A DNA stretch of 64,000 bases from Microbacterium lacticum (GCF_006716815.1 NZ_VFPS01000005.1:1-64000), one strand, 5' to 3'; numbered from the stretch's first letter, positions 1-9,702 are shown. Numbers and translations are program-made. The notes: generated by a model from the letters alone, not told the origin.

Positions 1-1239
1 GGTGGCGCGCAGTCGGAGGCCGAGAGCGCGCACGGCGCCGCGCGCGCCGAGCCGGCGAACGGGCTGCTCGAGCACGCGGTACGACACCGCCGACGCCCCG
101 AGGGTCACCACGAGCGCGGTGACGCCCACGGCGAGTGGAATGGCGGTGTCGACGATCGTTCCCGTGGCGGCGATCGTCAGCAGCACGACCACCGGCCAGT
201 GCCAGAGGTAGATGCCATAGGAGCGCTCGCCGACCCAGCGGAGCGGAGCGACGTCGAGCGCCCGGCCGAGGGGCGAACCGGGCGAGACCGCGGACGCGAT
301 GACGACCGCCGTCAGCGCCGACGCGATGAGCGGAACGGCGGGGTAGACGGACGCGCCGTCCGGCCACGACGACACCACGAGGAGCCCGATCAGCGCCGCA
401 CCGCCGACGAGAGGCATCCCCACCGCGATGCCAGCGCGGCCCGTCGTGGGAGTGGCACCCCCGGCGGTCGCGCTGCCGGCCATCCTGCTGCTCGAACGGT
501 CGAGGGCGAAGGCCAGCGCGACGCCGAGCAGCAGGCCGAACGCGTGCGTGTCGGTGCCGTAGTAAGCGCGCGTGAGGGTCGCGCCCGACGCGAGCGCACC
601 GACCGCCCAGGTCGCCGACCCGGCGGCGAGGACGAGCACCGCTCCCACCCGCATCCAGCGGCGTCGGGCCAGCATCAGCACGGGAAGCATCAGCGGCCAG
701 ACGAGGTAGAACTGCTCCTCGACCGCGAGCGACCACAGGTTTCGGAACAGCTCGGGCTCGCCGGCGCTGAAGTAGGTCGAGCCGCCGGCGATCGCGAGCC
801 AGTTGTACGAGAACGTCGCCGCGCCGAGCACCTGCCGCCCGAGTCCGACGAGCACATCCCCGCCGATCAGCCAGGCGAGACTCGCGCAGACCGTCACGAC
901 CGCGGCGAGGGCGGGGAGCAGCCGCCGCGCGCGGCGTTTCCAGAACGCGGCGAGGGCGATCCGCCCGGTCGCCGCGCGCTCGCGCAGCAGCAGCGAGGTG
1001 ATGAGAAAGCCCGAGATGACGAAGAACACGTCGACGCCGACGAAGCCCGATCGCAGGAACCAGGCCGGGAAGAGGTGGTAGAGCACGACGATCAGCACGG
1101 CGACGGCGCGCAGGCCGTCGAGCCCGGCGTAACGGGGCGCGGTGGGTGTGATCATGATCCAGAGGCGGTGCGAAGCGGGCGGCCGGAAGTCGGCGGGGGC
1201 GCCGCGGCGGGGCGGGGCGGATGCCGACGGCGGAGCCAT
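1..1239 (-). CDS. membrane acyltransferase (acyltransferase_3 / OafA family), 3' end outside window
   Basis: Integral membrane O-acyltransferase; the family moves acetyl or other acyl groups onto surface glycans or secreted compounds. Near the N-terminus YAGLDGLRAVAVLIVV is followed by the YHLFP segment with the conserved His, then GFVGVDVFFVISGFLI. The last codons before the window edge read SYRVLEQPVRR, the usual end of the final membrane segment, so the membrane domain is nearly complete. The frame stays open through base 1, so a C-terminal SGNH domain cannot be excluded. ATG at 1239 is taken; ATG at 1155, just before the conserved block, is equally possible. The acyl acceptor is unknown. 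Confidence 0.85.
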   Translation of the reverse strand, partial: MAPPSASAPPRRGAPADFRPPASHRLWIMITPTAPRYAGLDGLRAVAVLIVVLYHLFPAWFLRSGFVGVDVFFVISGFLITSLLLRERAATGRIALAAFWKRRARRLLPALAAVVTVCASLAWLIGGDVLVGLGRQVLGAATFSYNWLAIAGGSTYFSAGEPELFRNLWSLAVEEQFYLVWPLMLPVLMLARRRWMRVGAVLVLAAGSATWAVGALASGATLTRAYYGTDTHAFGLLLGVALAFALDRSSSRMAGSATAGGATPTTGRAGIAVGMPLVGGAALIGLLVVSSWPDGASVYPAVPLIASALTAVVIASAVSPGSPLGRALDVAPLRWVGERSYGIYLWHWPVVVLLTIAATGTIVDTAIPLAVGVTALVVTLGASAVSYRVLEQPVRRLGARGAVRALGLRLRAT

Positions 1240-1343
1240 CAATTCTACGTCCGCCACCTGTGCGACGCGCGCACGGAGGGCGACGAACACGGGTCCGGAT
1301 GCCGGCGTTCGCGGTGGGCGCCGGAGTCGGGTAGGACTGAGGC

Positions 1344-2249
1344 ATGGATACGGATGTGCTGGTCGTCGGCGAGGCCCTGATCGACATCGTGGCCGGTGAC
1401 GACGGCGCCGATCGTGAGCTCGTCGGCGGCAGCCCTGCGAACGTCGCGGTCGGTCTCGCGCGGCAGGGCCACGCGACGCGGCTGCTCACGCGTATCGGCC
1501 GCGACGAGCGCGGCCGGCGCATCGCGACCCAGATCGAGGAGTCGGGCGCCCGCGTCGACGAGCGCTCGTTCACCGACGCACCGACCTCGACCGCGCGGGC
1601 GCGGCTGCGCCCCGACGGCTCGGCCGAGTACGAGTTCGCGATCGACTGGGCGGTCCCCGCCGCCGACGCCCGCGACCTCGCCGGCGTGCGCGCCGTGCAC
1701 ACCGGATCGATCGCGCTCTTCCTCGAGCCGGGCGGCACGGCCGTGCTCGACACGCTCCGCGCCGCGGCGGCAGCGGGCGCGATCGTGAGCGTCGACCCGA
1801 ACATCCGGCCCGCGCTCGTCGGCGACCACGCCGGCGCGCTCGCGAGGTTCGGCGAGGCCGTGGCATCCGCCGATCTCGTCAAGCTGAGCGATGAAGACGC
1901 GCGCTGGCTGTACCCCGATCTCGACGACGAGGAGGTGCTCACGCGGATCGCGGAGCTGGGGCCCGCTCTCGTCGTGATCACCCGCGGAGGGGAGGGCCTG
2001 CTCGCGCGCGGTGCGCACGGCGTCGTCGCTGCGGCACCGTACGTCGTGACGGTGGCCGACACGATCGGCGCGGGCGACGCCGCCATGGCGAGCCTCGTGT
2101 CGAGCGTGCTGGACGACCCGCGGGTGCTCCCCGAGGCGTACGCGCTCGAGACGGCCCTCCGCCGCGCGGCGGTCATGGCCGGCATCACCGTCTCGCGCGC
2201 GGGCGCCAACCCGCCGACGCGTGCCGAGGTCGACGCCCGGCTAGGCTGA
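1344..2249 (+). CDS. PfkB-family carbohydrate kinase (fructokinase-like)
   Basis: ATP-dependent sugar kinase of the PfkB/ribokinase fold, 301 aa, cytoplasmic. GGSPANVAVGLARQG near residue 30 is PfkB signature 1. DTIGAGDAAMASL near residue 235 is signature 2, with the catalytic Asp of GAGD. The sequence is closest in style to fructokinases, but the substrate cannot be fixed from motifs. A TAGGAC box at 1332-1337 lies 6 nt before the ATG, consistent with a leaderless transcript. truA follows 4 nt after the stop. Confidence 0.85.
   Translation: MDTDVLVVGEALIDIVAGDDGADRELVGGSPANVAVGLARQGHATRLLTRIGRDERGRRIATQIEESGARVDERSFTDAPTSTARARLRPDGSAEYEFAIDWAVPAADARDLAGVRAVHTGSIALFLEPGGTAVLDTLRAAAAAGAIVSVDPNIRPALVGDHAGALARFGEAVASADLVKLSDEDARWLYPDLDDEEVLTRIAELGPALVVITRGGEGLLARGAHGVVAAAPYVVTVADTIGAGDAAMASLVSSVLDDPRVLPEAYALETALRRAAVMAGITVSRAGANPPTRAEVDARLG
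2242..2247 (+). promoter_or_regulatory. -10 box for a leaderless truA transcript
   Basis: TAGGCT lies 6 nt before the GTG of truA, inside the last codons of the PfkB gene. The same box-to-start spacing recurs at many genes here, so truA probably has its own promoter besides read-through. Inferred from sequence only. Confidence 0.5.
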
Positions 2250-2253
2250 CCGG

Positions 2254-3102
2254 GTGCGCCTGCGCCTCGATCTCGCCTACGACGGCACCGGCTTTCGCGG
2301 CTGGGCCCGCCAGCCGGGCCTGCGCACCGTGCAGGGCACGCTCGAGACGGCGATCGCCCGCGTACTCGGCGGCGATCCGCAGCTGGTCGTCGCGGGCCGC
2401 ACCGATGCCGGCGTGCACGCGTCGGGCCAGGTCGCCCATCTCGATCTGAGCGACGCGCAGCGCGCGCGGCTCGAGAAGGGGCGGAACCCGACACCCGCAG
2501 CGCTCGCCGCCCGACTGACGGGGGTGCTCGGTCCCTACCCCGACGTCGCCGTGCACCGCAGTGCCGAGGCGCCCGCGGGGTTCGACGCGCGGTTCTCCGC
2601 CGTCTGGCGGCGCTACGAGTACCGCATCGCCGACCTCGAGACCTCCTACGACCCGCTCGAGCGGGGACGCACGACGACGGTGAAGGCGCGCCTCGATGTC
2701 GAGGCGATGGATGCCGCGGCCCGCTCGCTCATCGGACTGCACGACTTCGCCGCGTACTGCAAATGGCGCGAGGGCGCGACGACGATCCGCACCCTGCTCG
2801 AGTTCGGCTGGCGGCGGGACGAGCACGGGATCCTCGTGGCGAACGTGAAAGCGGATGCCTTCTGCCACAGCATGGTGCGCGCGCTCGTCGGCGCGTGCGC
2901 GGCGGTCGGGGAGGGGCGCATCGACGTGTCGGAAGCCGCGGCGATCCGCGACGTCGGCATCCGCACCAGTGAGACGAAGGTGCTCGCCGCGCGCGGACTC
3001 ACCCTGACCGAGGTCGGCTACCCGGCCGACGACCTGCTCGCGCTGCGTGCCGAGCAGACGCGCGCACGCCGTTCCCCCGCCGGCGACAGCGGTGAGGACT
3101 GA
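2254..3102 (+). CDS. truA: tRNA pseudouridine(38-40) synthase TruA
   Basis: Converts uridines 38-40 of the tRNA anticodon arm to pseudouridine; 282 aa, cytoplasmic. The N-terminus RLDLAYDGTGFRGWARQPG and the catalytic loop GRTDAGVHA, with nucleophile Asp51, are diagnostic. FDARFSAVWRRYEYRI and FCHSMVRALVG follow in the C-terminal half. The GTG start is set by the RLRLDLAYDG block and the TAGGCT box 6 nt upstream. A 20-residue Arg-rich tail follows the conserved end. Confidence 0.95.
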   Translation: MRLRLDLAYDGTGFRGWARQPGLRTVQGTLETAIARVLGGDPQLVVAGRTDAGVHASGQVAHLDLSDAQRARLEKGRNPTPAALAARLTGVLGPYPDVAVHRSAEAPAGFDARFSAVWRRYEYRIADLETSYDPLERGRTTTVKARLDVEAMDAAARSLIGLHDFAAYCKWREGATTIRTLLEFGWRRDEHGILVANVKADAFCHSMVRALVGACAAVGEGRIDVSEAAAIRDVGIRTSETKVLAARGLTLTEVGYPADDLLALRAEQTRARRSPAGDSGED

Positions 3103-3179
3103 CCGGAAAGCGACCGCACGGGGAACACTGTGTCGAGTCGGAGCGCGTTCATGGGTTGCGGCTCTAGGCTGGCGGCACG

Positions 3180-3863
3180 ATGAAGGTGATCTCATACAAC
3201 CTCAACAAGCACAAGGCGATCGGCGAGCTCGACGATCTGGTCGAGGCGACCGGCGCCGACATCCTGTGCCTGCAGGAGGCGGTGTCCGGTGAGCTCGCCC
3301 CCGAGATCGCGGCGCTGCAGCTCGTGGAGGCGACGGCGCGCAACCGTCTGGGGCTCGCGGTCTACCTGCGCCGGAACACCTTCGACGCGCTCGAGGTGCG
3401 CTCGCTCGCGCTGAAGAAGTCGCTGCACGACCGGGTGCTCAAGCCCGCCGAGGAGCGGATGCTCGCGGTGCGGCTCCGTGACATCGACCACGGGCGCGAG
3501 TTCATCGTCGCGAGCTTCCACGCGGCCCCGCTCACCGCGCTGAACTCGCTGCGCCGCAAGCAGATCTCCGCCGCGCTCGGCGAGCTCGCGAGCCTCGGAG
3601 ACAACCTGCCGATCCTCATGGTCGGCGACTACAACTACCCCGTGTTCAAGGAGAACCTCGGCCAGAAGGTGCGCGAGGCGGGATACGAGCTGAGTCTCAG
3701 CGACGCCCGCACCTACACGCGGTACAAGTTCTTCCGCGGGCACTACGACTTCGCGACGAGCGTGGGGTTCGACATCGACACCATCACGACACTGCCGCAG
3801 GGGCGCAGCGACCACCTGCCGATCCTCGTGACGGCGACGCCGAAGACGGCATCCATCGTCTGA
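3180..3863 (+). CDS. endonuclease/exonuclease/phosphatase-fold hydrolase
   Basis: 227-aa protein of the EEP (DNase I / sphingomyelinase) superfamily. Visible active-site blocks: MKVISYNLNKHK (Asn of motif I), ILCLQEA (metal-binding Glu), HAAPLT, MVGDYNYPVF (Asp and Asn) and GRSDHLPIL (Asp-His pair). No signal peptide, so it should act in the cytoplasm on a phosphodiester or phosphoester substrate that cannot be named. TAGGCT at 3165-3170 sits 9 nt before the ATG. It converges on the response regulator at 3925. Confidence 0.75.
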   Translation: MKVISYNLNKHKAIGELDDLVEATGADILCLQEAVSGELAPEIAALQLVEATARNRLGLAVYLRRNTFDALEVRSLALKKSLHDRVLKPAEERMLAVRLRDIDHGREFIVASFHAAPLTALNSLRRKQISAALGELASLGDNLPILMVGDYNYPVFKENLGQKVREAGYELSLSDARTYTRYKFFRGHYDFATSVGFDIDTITTLPQGRSDHLPILVTATPKTASIV

Positions 3864-3924
3864 GCGGTCCGCGTGCGCGCGGCGTCTGGTTGACCCAGTC
3901 TTGAGCGAAAACTGAGTCGGCGAA

Positions 3925-4740
3925 TCAGAGAGTACTGGTGCTCGGCGTGCCGCCCGGCACGATCGCACGGTATCCCACGGCGCGGAGCGTCTCGATGAAG
4001 CGGGGCTCGGCGACGCTGTCGCCCAGCTTGCGGCGCAGGTTCGTCAAGTGCGTCTCGATCGCGCGCTCGTCGGCGTCGGACACCAGGCTGAAACCGCCGC
4101 CGTGCCCCGACCGCAGCGCGCCGGCGAGGTGCGCCTTGCTGCGCACCTCGGGGGCGGCTTCGAGGAGCGTCGCCAGCAGTTCGAACTCGGTGCGGGTGAG
4201 CAGCACGGGGTGGCCGTCGATGGTGACGCTGTGGGTGGCGCGATCGACGACGAGACCGGCGTTGCCGGACAGCCGCGAGGGAGTGGCCGAGGGCAGCACG
4301 GCGACGGGGGCGGGCTGCGGGTCGGCGTCGCGCGCGCTGTCAGCGCCGCCGGGGGCGGAACCGCGCGGTCGGCGTCGCTGGGCCGCCAGCACCCGCGCGC
4401 GCAGCTCACGCGCGCGGAACGGTTTGGTGACGACGTCATCGGCGCCGACGCTGAATCCGAGGACCGCATCGGCCTCTTCGGTGAGGGCGGTGATCAGCAG
4501 GATGTAGGTGTTGCTGTGCTCGCGGATGCGGCGGGCGGTCTCATACCCGTCGATGCCCGGCATGTTCACGTCGAGGGTGGTGATGTCGGGGTCGTGGGCA
4601 CGGACGGCATCCACGCCGTCGAAACCGTTGTCGACCGCGAAGACGTGGAAACCGGCGCTCGTGAGCACCTGGACGAGGAGGTCTCGAACGTCGGCATCAT
4701 CGTCGATGACGACGGCGGTCTGCCGTGCGGCCTCGCCCAT
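3925..4740 (-). CDS. OmpR-family response regulator (paralogue 1)
   Basis: Two-component transcription factor, 271 aa. Receiver domain residues 1-115: acidic pocket in VVIDDDADVRD, phospho-acceptor Asp57 in TTLDVNMPG, Lys106 in TKPF. A Pro/Ala linker of about 45 residues follows, then a winged-helix DNA-binding domain ending ETHLTNLRRKLGD and VGYRAIV. ATG 4740 is preceded by AAGGGGG; the frame stays open upstream, but conserved sequence begins at MGEAARQTAVVI. It closely resembles the regulator at 9703-10683. No intact kinase lies next to it; a decayed kinase is 1.6 kb downstream. Confidence 0.85.
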   Translation of the reverse strand: MGEAARQTAVVIDDDADVRDLLVQVLTSAGFHVFAVDNGFDGVDAVRAHDPDITTLDVNMPGIDGYETARRIREHSNTYILLITALTEEADAVLGFSVGADDVVTKPFRARELRARVLAAQRRRPRGSAPGGADSARDADPQPAPVAVLPSATPSRLSGNAGLVVDRATHSVTIDGHPVLLTRTEFELLATLLEAAPEVRSKAHLAGALRSGHGGGFSLVSDADERAIETHLTNLRRKLGDSVAEPRFIETLRAVGYRAIVPGGTPSTSTL

Positions 4741-4959
4741 CGGCGACCCCCTTGCTGCGTGTGTTGGTCCGATTGTGCCAGACTCCGCGGGCCGCTTCCG
4801 CGTCGCTCGAGGCGCGGATGCCTCCTCGCTCAGCGCCTGCGGCCCTGTGCTCAACGTAGCCTCTGCGCGGCCTCAACGGGCCCCCGGTTCCGCCTCAGCA
4901 GCGCCGCGCACAGGCTCCATCCCCGCCTAGACTTGCGCGCAACGGCGGAAGGAAAATCG

Positions 4960-5598
4960 ATGATCACCGGTAGCTCGACATCGCGCGCGGCGAGAACCAC
5001 GCAACGATCGAAAGCGCTCACGATCGCGACCGTCATGACGGTGCTCACGACCGCGCTGACCCTGTCGGGCTGCGGCGCGGCGCCGTGGGCGCAGGGCACC
5101 GACGGGCCGAGTCCCTCGGCCTCTTCGACCGCGGTGCCCGAGCCGGTGCCGAACGACCTCTCCACCGGGTCGACGCAGCGCACCCTCACCGCGGGCGCGG
5201 TGACGGCGACGGTCGACTACTGGTCGGAGCTGTCGATGGACAAGTGGACGCCCGGCGCGCTGAAGCCGCTGAAGCTCTCGCTCGTGACGACGATCACGCC
5301 CTCCGACGGACAGAAGGTGTACCTGCAGCGCGCCACCATGGTCGCAGTGCCGGGGAACGCCGCCGGCGCGCTCGCCGCCCTCGACCCGCAGATCGATCAG
5401 GCGACCATCCCGCCCGGATACCTGGTGCTGAGCCCCTACAGCTACTCGCAGCAGTTCACGGTCGGCGCGGTGCCCGACGAGGCGACGTTCGTGACGCTCG
5501 AGCTCACCTATGACTTCCTCGTGCAGACGACGCCGACCTCGACCGAGTATGCGAAGCAGACGGCGACCGACACGCTGACCGTCGCGATCGCGCACTGA
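4960..5598 (+). CDS. secreted lipoprotein of unknown function
   Basis: 212-aa exported protein. The N-terminus has Arg/Lys residues, a hydrophobic stretch and lipobox LSGC (Cys at about residue 38), then a Ser/Pro/Thr-rich spacer, so it should be lipid-anchored outside the membrane. The remainder looks like a compact beta-rich domain; no catalytic motif is recognised. GGAAGGA lies 8 nt before the ATG. It is divergent from response regulator 1 and may share its control region. Close relatives in the genus are likely but the function is unknown. Confidence 0.7.
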   Translation: MITGSSTSRAARTTQRSKALTIATVMTVLTTALTLSGCGAAPWAQGTDGPSPSASSTAVPEPVPNDLSTGSTQRTLTAGAVTATVDYWSELSMDKWTPGALKPLKLSLVTTITPSDGQKVYLQRATMVAVPGNAAGALAALDPQIDQATIPPGYLVLSPYSYSQQFTVGAVPDEATFVTLELTYDFLVQTTPTSTEYAKQTATDTLTVAIAH

Positions 5599-5618
5599 CG
5601 GCCCCGCGGCCACGACGC

Positions 5619-6334
5619 TCAGACGACCGCGCGCTCCCACCGGTCGCCGCCGGCGTCGGCTGCTCGTGCCGCGGCGTCGCGGGACGCGGCGAGCAGGGCG
5701 TCGACGTCGTAGCCGAACTCCGCGACGCCCGCTCAGCCGACGGATGCCGAGGTGCCGACCCGCACGCCCACGCCGGTCGCGGCGAACGCGCGCAGCAGCG
5801 TGCGCACCCGTTCGCGCAGCACGGTCGAGGGCTGCGCGACGAGCACTGCGACCCCGGCCGGGGCGAACCAGCCGATGTCGGCCTCGGTCGGGAAGATCTC
5901 GGTGACGTCGTCGCGCAGCCGGTCGGCGATCGCGGCGAAGCCCGCGTCGCCGGTGACGGTGCGGAGGTCTTCGGCGTCGTCGATCTGCGCGTAGACGAGG
6001 GCCCAGGAGCGCTCGCCCGCGCGCTGCGCCCGCGCGAGCCGATCGGCGGCGACCGCGCGGAAGGTCGAGCCGGCGGCGGTGGCCGAGCCGCCGCGCGCGA
6101 TGAACAGCAGCGTCACGAGCGCGCAGACCAGGTAGGCGAGCATGCCCAGGGTGTTGATGGTGCGGATGGCTTCGAGGGACTGGTCCGGGTCACCCGGGGC
6201 GACGAGCCCCGTGACGATGCTGACCGCACCGACCGCGGCGACCACCAGCGAGAACACGGCGAGCGGCATCGACGTGCCGCCGGCCCCCTCCGGGCGGCGC
6301 CAGAGCTCGACGAAGGTCAGCGCCGCGTGACCAT
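5619..6334 (-). pseudogene. membrane protein with degenerate GGDEF-like domain, disrupted
   Basis: Residual protein with two hydrophobic segments (PLAVFSLVVAAVGAVSI and LGMLAYLVCALVTLLFIA), then a cyclase-like domain: YAQIDDAEDL, GDAGFAAIADRL, and APAGVAVLVAQ where GGDEF would lie. The active site therefore looks non-catalytic. Lesion 1: the ATG at 6334 has a good GGAGGGGG ribosome site, but its frame stops after 5 codons; a single-base change near 6317 would join it to the TFVELWRRP frame. Lesion 2: in-frame TGA at 5733-5735 cuts the protein inside the SVG..VAEFGYDVDALL segment, and the remainder stays open to 5619. Without the first lesion the gene would immediately follow the kinase gene (stop at 6337). 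Confidence 0.6.
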
Positions 6335-6336
6335 GG

Positions 6337-7991
6337 TCAGTCCCCCTCCGGCACGGGCCCCGGCCCGGGCTCGTCGTCGGCATCCAACGCCAGCGGCAGC
6401 CGCACCGTCGCGACGGTTCCGGCGCCCGGCTCGCTCGTGAGGGTGAGGGTGCCGCCGTGCTGCTCCACGATGCGGCGCGAGATGCCGAGGCCGAGACCTG
6501 TTCCCGGGAGGCCCGCATCGCGCGCCGTCTCGGCGCGGAAGTAGTCGTCGAAGATGCGCGGCAGGTCGCCCGGCGCGATGCCGATGCCGGAGTCGCGCAC
6601 GGTGATCGTGACGTCGCGCCGGCCGGCCTCGTCCGGGCCCTCGACATCGAGGGCGACGGCGACGCTGCCGGCGCGCGGCGTGTACTTTGACGGCGTTGTT
6701 GACGAGGTTGTCGAACACCTGTCGCAGACGGAACGCGTCGGCGTCGATCGGCGCCTCCGGCCCCGGCCGCAGGGTGAGTGCGACGTCGCCGGCCGTCGCG
6801 GCGGGCAGGAACGACTCGACCGACGCGCCGAGCAGCGCCCGCGCATCTATGCGGCGATGCGGCTCCTCGAGCGGCGCGTCGCGCCCGCCCGCGCGCAGCA
6901 CCTCGGCGATGAGGCGCTCCATCCGTTGGCCGGCGGCCTCGATCAGCTCGAGGCGGTCGCGACTGCGCTCGGGCAGGTCCTCCTCGAGCAGCAGATCGGT
7001 GTAGCCGACGATCGCCGTCAAGCGGGTTGGCGAGCTCGTGCGTGACGGTGGACGCCAGCGTGCGCCGAGCGGCCTCGGCTTCCACGGCCTCGGTGACGTC
7101 GCGGATGACGAGGAGCGTCGTCTCGGGTTCGGCGGGGCCGTGCACGAGTTCGCGGGTCGAGGCCGACAGCACGTGCCAGCGCCCCTCGGCGTCGAACAGC
7201 CACAGCCGCTCGTCGGAGAAGAGCTCCCCGCGGGCGGCGCGGGCGACCGGACGATCGGCTTCGCGGAGGGCGGTGCCGCCGCGCGCGTCGTACTCGACGG
7301 AGGTGCTCGGGCGGGTGGCATCCCGCACGTCCATGCCGTACAGCGCGACGTACGCGTCGTTGATGCCGAGCAGGCGCCCCTCGTTGTCGACGCGGGCGAT
7401 CGCCGAGTCGAGGCCGTTGAGCACCTGGTTCACGCGCCGCTCCTGCGCGCGCACCCGCTCGAGGGTCGACTCGAGCCGGTCGGTCTGGCGACGGAGCAGC
7501 CGCGTGAAGGCGCGTGAGCGGCGGGCGCTGTTGTGGATCGTGATCGAGATGAACGTGAGCGAGAGCAGCACCACGAGGAATCGCAGCGTGCTCGCCGCGC
7601 TGGGGTTGTGTGTCACGGCATCCGCCACGACGATCGCCGCGACGAGCCCGAGCGCGACGACGAGCCAGCGGAGCGGGAAGTGACTGGCGAGCCAGGCGAG
7701 CGGGAACACCCAGAGAAAGCCGAAGCGCAGGTCGTCGCCGTAGGCGATCAGGCCGATTGCGAGGATGTCCGCGAGCGGCAGGACGGCGATGGTGGCGCGG
7801 CCGATGCGGTCCCACGGCAGGATGAGTGCCATCACGGTGAACACCAGGATGAGCGCGATGCCCGCGGCCGTCGTCGGCGCGGCGAGCTGCTCGGGGGCGA
7901 GCACGATGATCGCGAGGGTGAGGATCACGATCACCGCGGCCAGCGACAGCTGCCACAGCCAGATCGATCGGCTGCGCGGGCTCGTGCGCAC
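6337..7991 (-). pseudogene. sensor histidine kinase, disrupted by two frameshifts
   Basis: Membrane histidine kinase: several N-terminal transmembrane segments, a coiled-coil, a PAS-like domain, H-box VTHELANPLT (phospho-His near residue 319), N-box FDNLVNNAV, G1 DSGIGI and G2 GTGLGLGI. Two single-base expansions break it: AA for A at 7020-7021 (frame lost right after ELANPL) and TTT for TT at 6686-6688 (frame lost after NNAVK). Removing one base at each site restores a complete HisKA-HATPase protein. GTG 7991 is the first usual start; an upstream ATC at 8028-8030 sits where a leaderless start is expected. It was probably the partner of one of the two flanking response regulators. Confidence 0.75.
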
Positions 7992-8036
7992 CGACGGCGG
8001 GACCCGCGCGGTCGTCTCCGTCGCGCTGATGAGCCG

Positions 8037-8042
8037 AGCCTA
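8037..8042 (-). promoter_or_regulatory. -10 box of the histidine-kinase gene, followed by ATC instead of ATG
   Basis: On the minus strand TAGGCT is followed by 6 nt and then ATC at 8030-8028, in frame with the kinase. Elsewhere in the window this spacing leads to ATG or GTG. Either the start codon has mutated or translation begins at GTG 7991. Confidence 0.4.
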
Positions 8043-8178
8043 TCGGCGGGCCGCGGGTGCTCGTCGGCGGCGGCGCCGGGCGGGTGGACGGATGCCGGGG
8101 CATTCCTTGCGCAAACCTTGCGGTTCGCTCGCGGGTGCCCGGGGTGTTCGTTGCGGTCGGGCCGACAGAGTGGAGCAC

Positions 8179-9609
8179 ATGAACGACAGCCCCCGCGACC
8201 TGGTCCTCGCCTCCGAGCACCACTTCCCCGACGACTTCGAGTCGGTGCTCGACGACACGTCGACCCACCGTTCGACGATCGGCTGCGTCATCCCCGCGTA
8301 CAACGAGGAGGGGTCGATCGCCGACGTGCTGGCGGGGCTGCTGAACCAGACGCGCGTGCCCGATGTCATCCACGTCGTCGTCAACAACACGACGGATGCC
8401 ACGGTGAAGATCGCCTCGCAGTACGCCGGTCCGCACGAGCTGCACACCGATCTCGGCTCGCAGTTCACCGAGGTGTTCGTGCACGACATCGGCAAGAACC
8501 CCGACAAGAAGGTCGGAGCGCTCAACTACGGCTACTCGCTCGTCGAGGGCTACGAGTACCTGCTCGGCGTCGACGGTGACACGGTCGCGGATCCGCGCGC
8601 GGTGGAGTTCCTCGAGTCCGAGGCGGTGTCCGACACCCGCATCGGCGGCATCTCGGCCGTCTACACGATCGACGACAAGCCGATCCGCGGCACGATCGCG
8701 AAGTTCCTGATCGCCGGTCAGCGTTCGCAGTTCGCGGCGTTCAACATGCAGAACCTGCTGCGCGGCCGCAACATGGCGGTGCTCGGCGGGCAGCTGTCGA
8801 TCTTCTCGACGAAGGCGCTCCGCGACGTGATGCGCGAGAACCACCAGTCCTCGCCGTGGGTGAAGGACAGCGAGGTGGAGGACTCGCTGCTGTCGCTGCA
8901 GATCAAGAGCGCCGGCTACCTCACGAAGATCAACCCACTCGCGCGCGCCGACGTGGGCGGCATGACGACGCTCCGCGGTCTCGACGCGCAGCAGGTGAAG
9001 TGGACGTACGGCGCGATCGAGCTGATGTGGCCCGGTCAGCGCGGCGACACGAAGGGGCAGCCCTTCCACCCGAACCTGCGGTTGCGGTGGCTCGAGAACT
9101 TCTCGATGCTGGTGAACTTTTTCATCCGCGTCGCGTTCCTGACCCTCCTCGCCGGCTCGCTGTCGATCCACGCGTTCGTGTTCTCACCGCTGTGGCTGAT
9201 CCCGCCGGTGGTCGCGGTGGCGCTGAACCTCCGCATCGCGATGTCGATGAAGAACCGCGACACGCGCGACGTGCTGTTCGCGGTGCTGATGCTGCCCGCC
9301 GAGCTGTACATGTGGGTGCGGATCAGTCACTTCCTGCGGTCGTGGACGCGCTTCCTCTCGCGCAAGAAGGTCGACAACTGGGCGCTGCAGGCGAAGGCCG
9401 AGCGCGGCGGCGGCAACGGGCACTGGGTGCCGCTCGCGGTCGTGATCGCGGTCGTCACGGCGGTGGCCGTGGTGTGGACGATGCTGCCGGTCATGGTGCA
9501 GTCGACGATCCTGTGGATCGGGTGGCCGATCGTCGGTGTCGTCACGGTCATCCAGACCCTGTCGATGTTCCTCAAACTCATCCGTCGTCAGCACGGATAC
9601 AAGGTCTGA
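8179..9609 (+). CDS. membrane family-2 glycosyltransferase, processive polysaccharide-synthase type
   Basis: 476-aa inner-membrane protein. A GT-A domain (about residues 30-290) shows TIGCVIPAYNEEGSI, the sugar-nucleotide site GVDGDTVADP, SEVEDSLLSLQ with the catalytic acidic pair, and QQVKW in the place of the QxxRW product-binding motif of cellulose, chitin and hyaluronan synthases. Four hydrophobic segments follow (about 310-365 and 425-470). GTGGAGC precedes the ATG. The polymer is not determined; a GH6 cellulase 1.1 kb downstream on the other strand suggests a beta-1,4-glucan-like product (inference). It lies between the decayed kinase and response regulator 2. Confidence 0.85.
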   Translation: MNDSPRDLVLASEHHFPDDFESVLDDTSTHRSTIGCVIPAYNEEGSIADVLAGLLNQTRVPDVIHVVVNNTTDATVKIASQYAGPHELHTDLGSQFTEVFVHDIGKNPDKKVGALNYGYSLVEGYEYLLGVDGDTVADPRAVEFLESEAVSDTRIGGISAVYTIDDKPIRGTIAKFLIAGQRSQFAAFNMQNLLRGRNMAVLGGQLSIFSTKALRDVMRENHQSSPWVKDSEVEDSLLSLQIKSAGYLTKINPLARADVGGMTTLRGLDAQQVKWTYGAIELMWPGQRGDTKGQPFHPNLRLRWLENFSMLVNFFIRVAFLTLLAGSLSIHAFVFSPLWLIPPVVAVALNLRIAMSMKNRDTRDVLFAVLMLPAELYMWVRISHFLRSWTRFLSRKKVDNWALQAKAERGGGNGHWVPLAVVIAVVTAVAVVWTMLPVMVQSTILWIGWPIVGVVTVIQTLSMFLKLIRRQHGYKV

Positions 9610-9631
9610 CGTCCGCTGGGGGGACGTCAGC

Positions 9632-9674
9632 GGGCGGATGCCGCGAGCAGGGGGTGCTCTCGGGGTATCCGCCC
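9632..9674. terminator. bidirectional hairpin between converging genes
   Basis: GGGCGGAT pairs with ATCCGCCC, with further pairing of CGAGCA with TGCTC around a GGGGG loop; AATTCT follows on the plus strand. Placed between the converging glycosyltransferase and response regulator 2. Confidence 0.6.
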
Positions 9675-9702
9675 AATTCTTCGTGGGCGGCGGGCGGCCG
9701 AA

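Noticed and set aside
199-1380. Long plus-strand open frame over the acyltransferase
   Set aside because: Its translation is Arg/Gly-rich low-complexity; the minus strand encodes conserved acyltransferase blocks. High GC creates many such shadows across the window.
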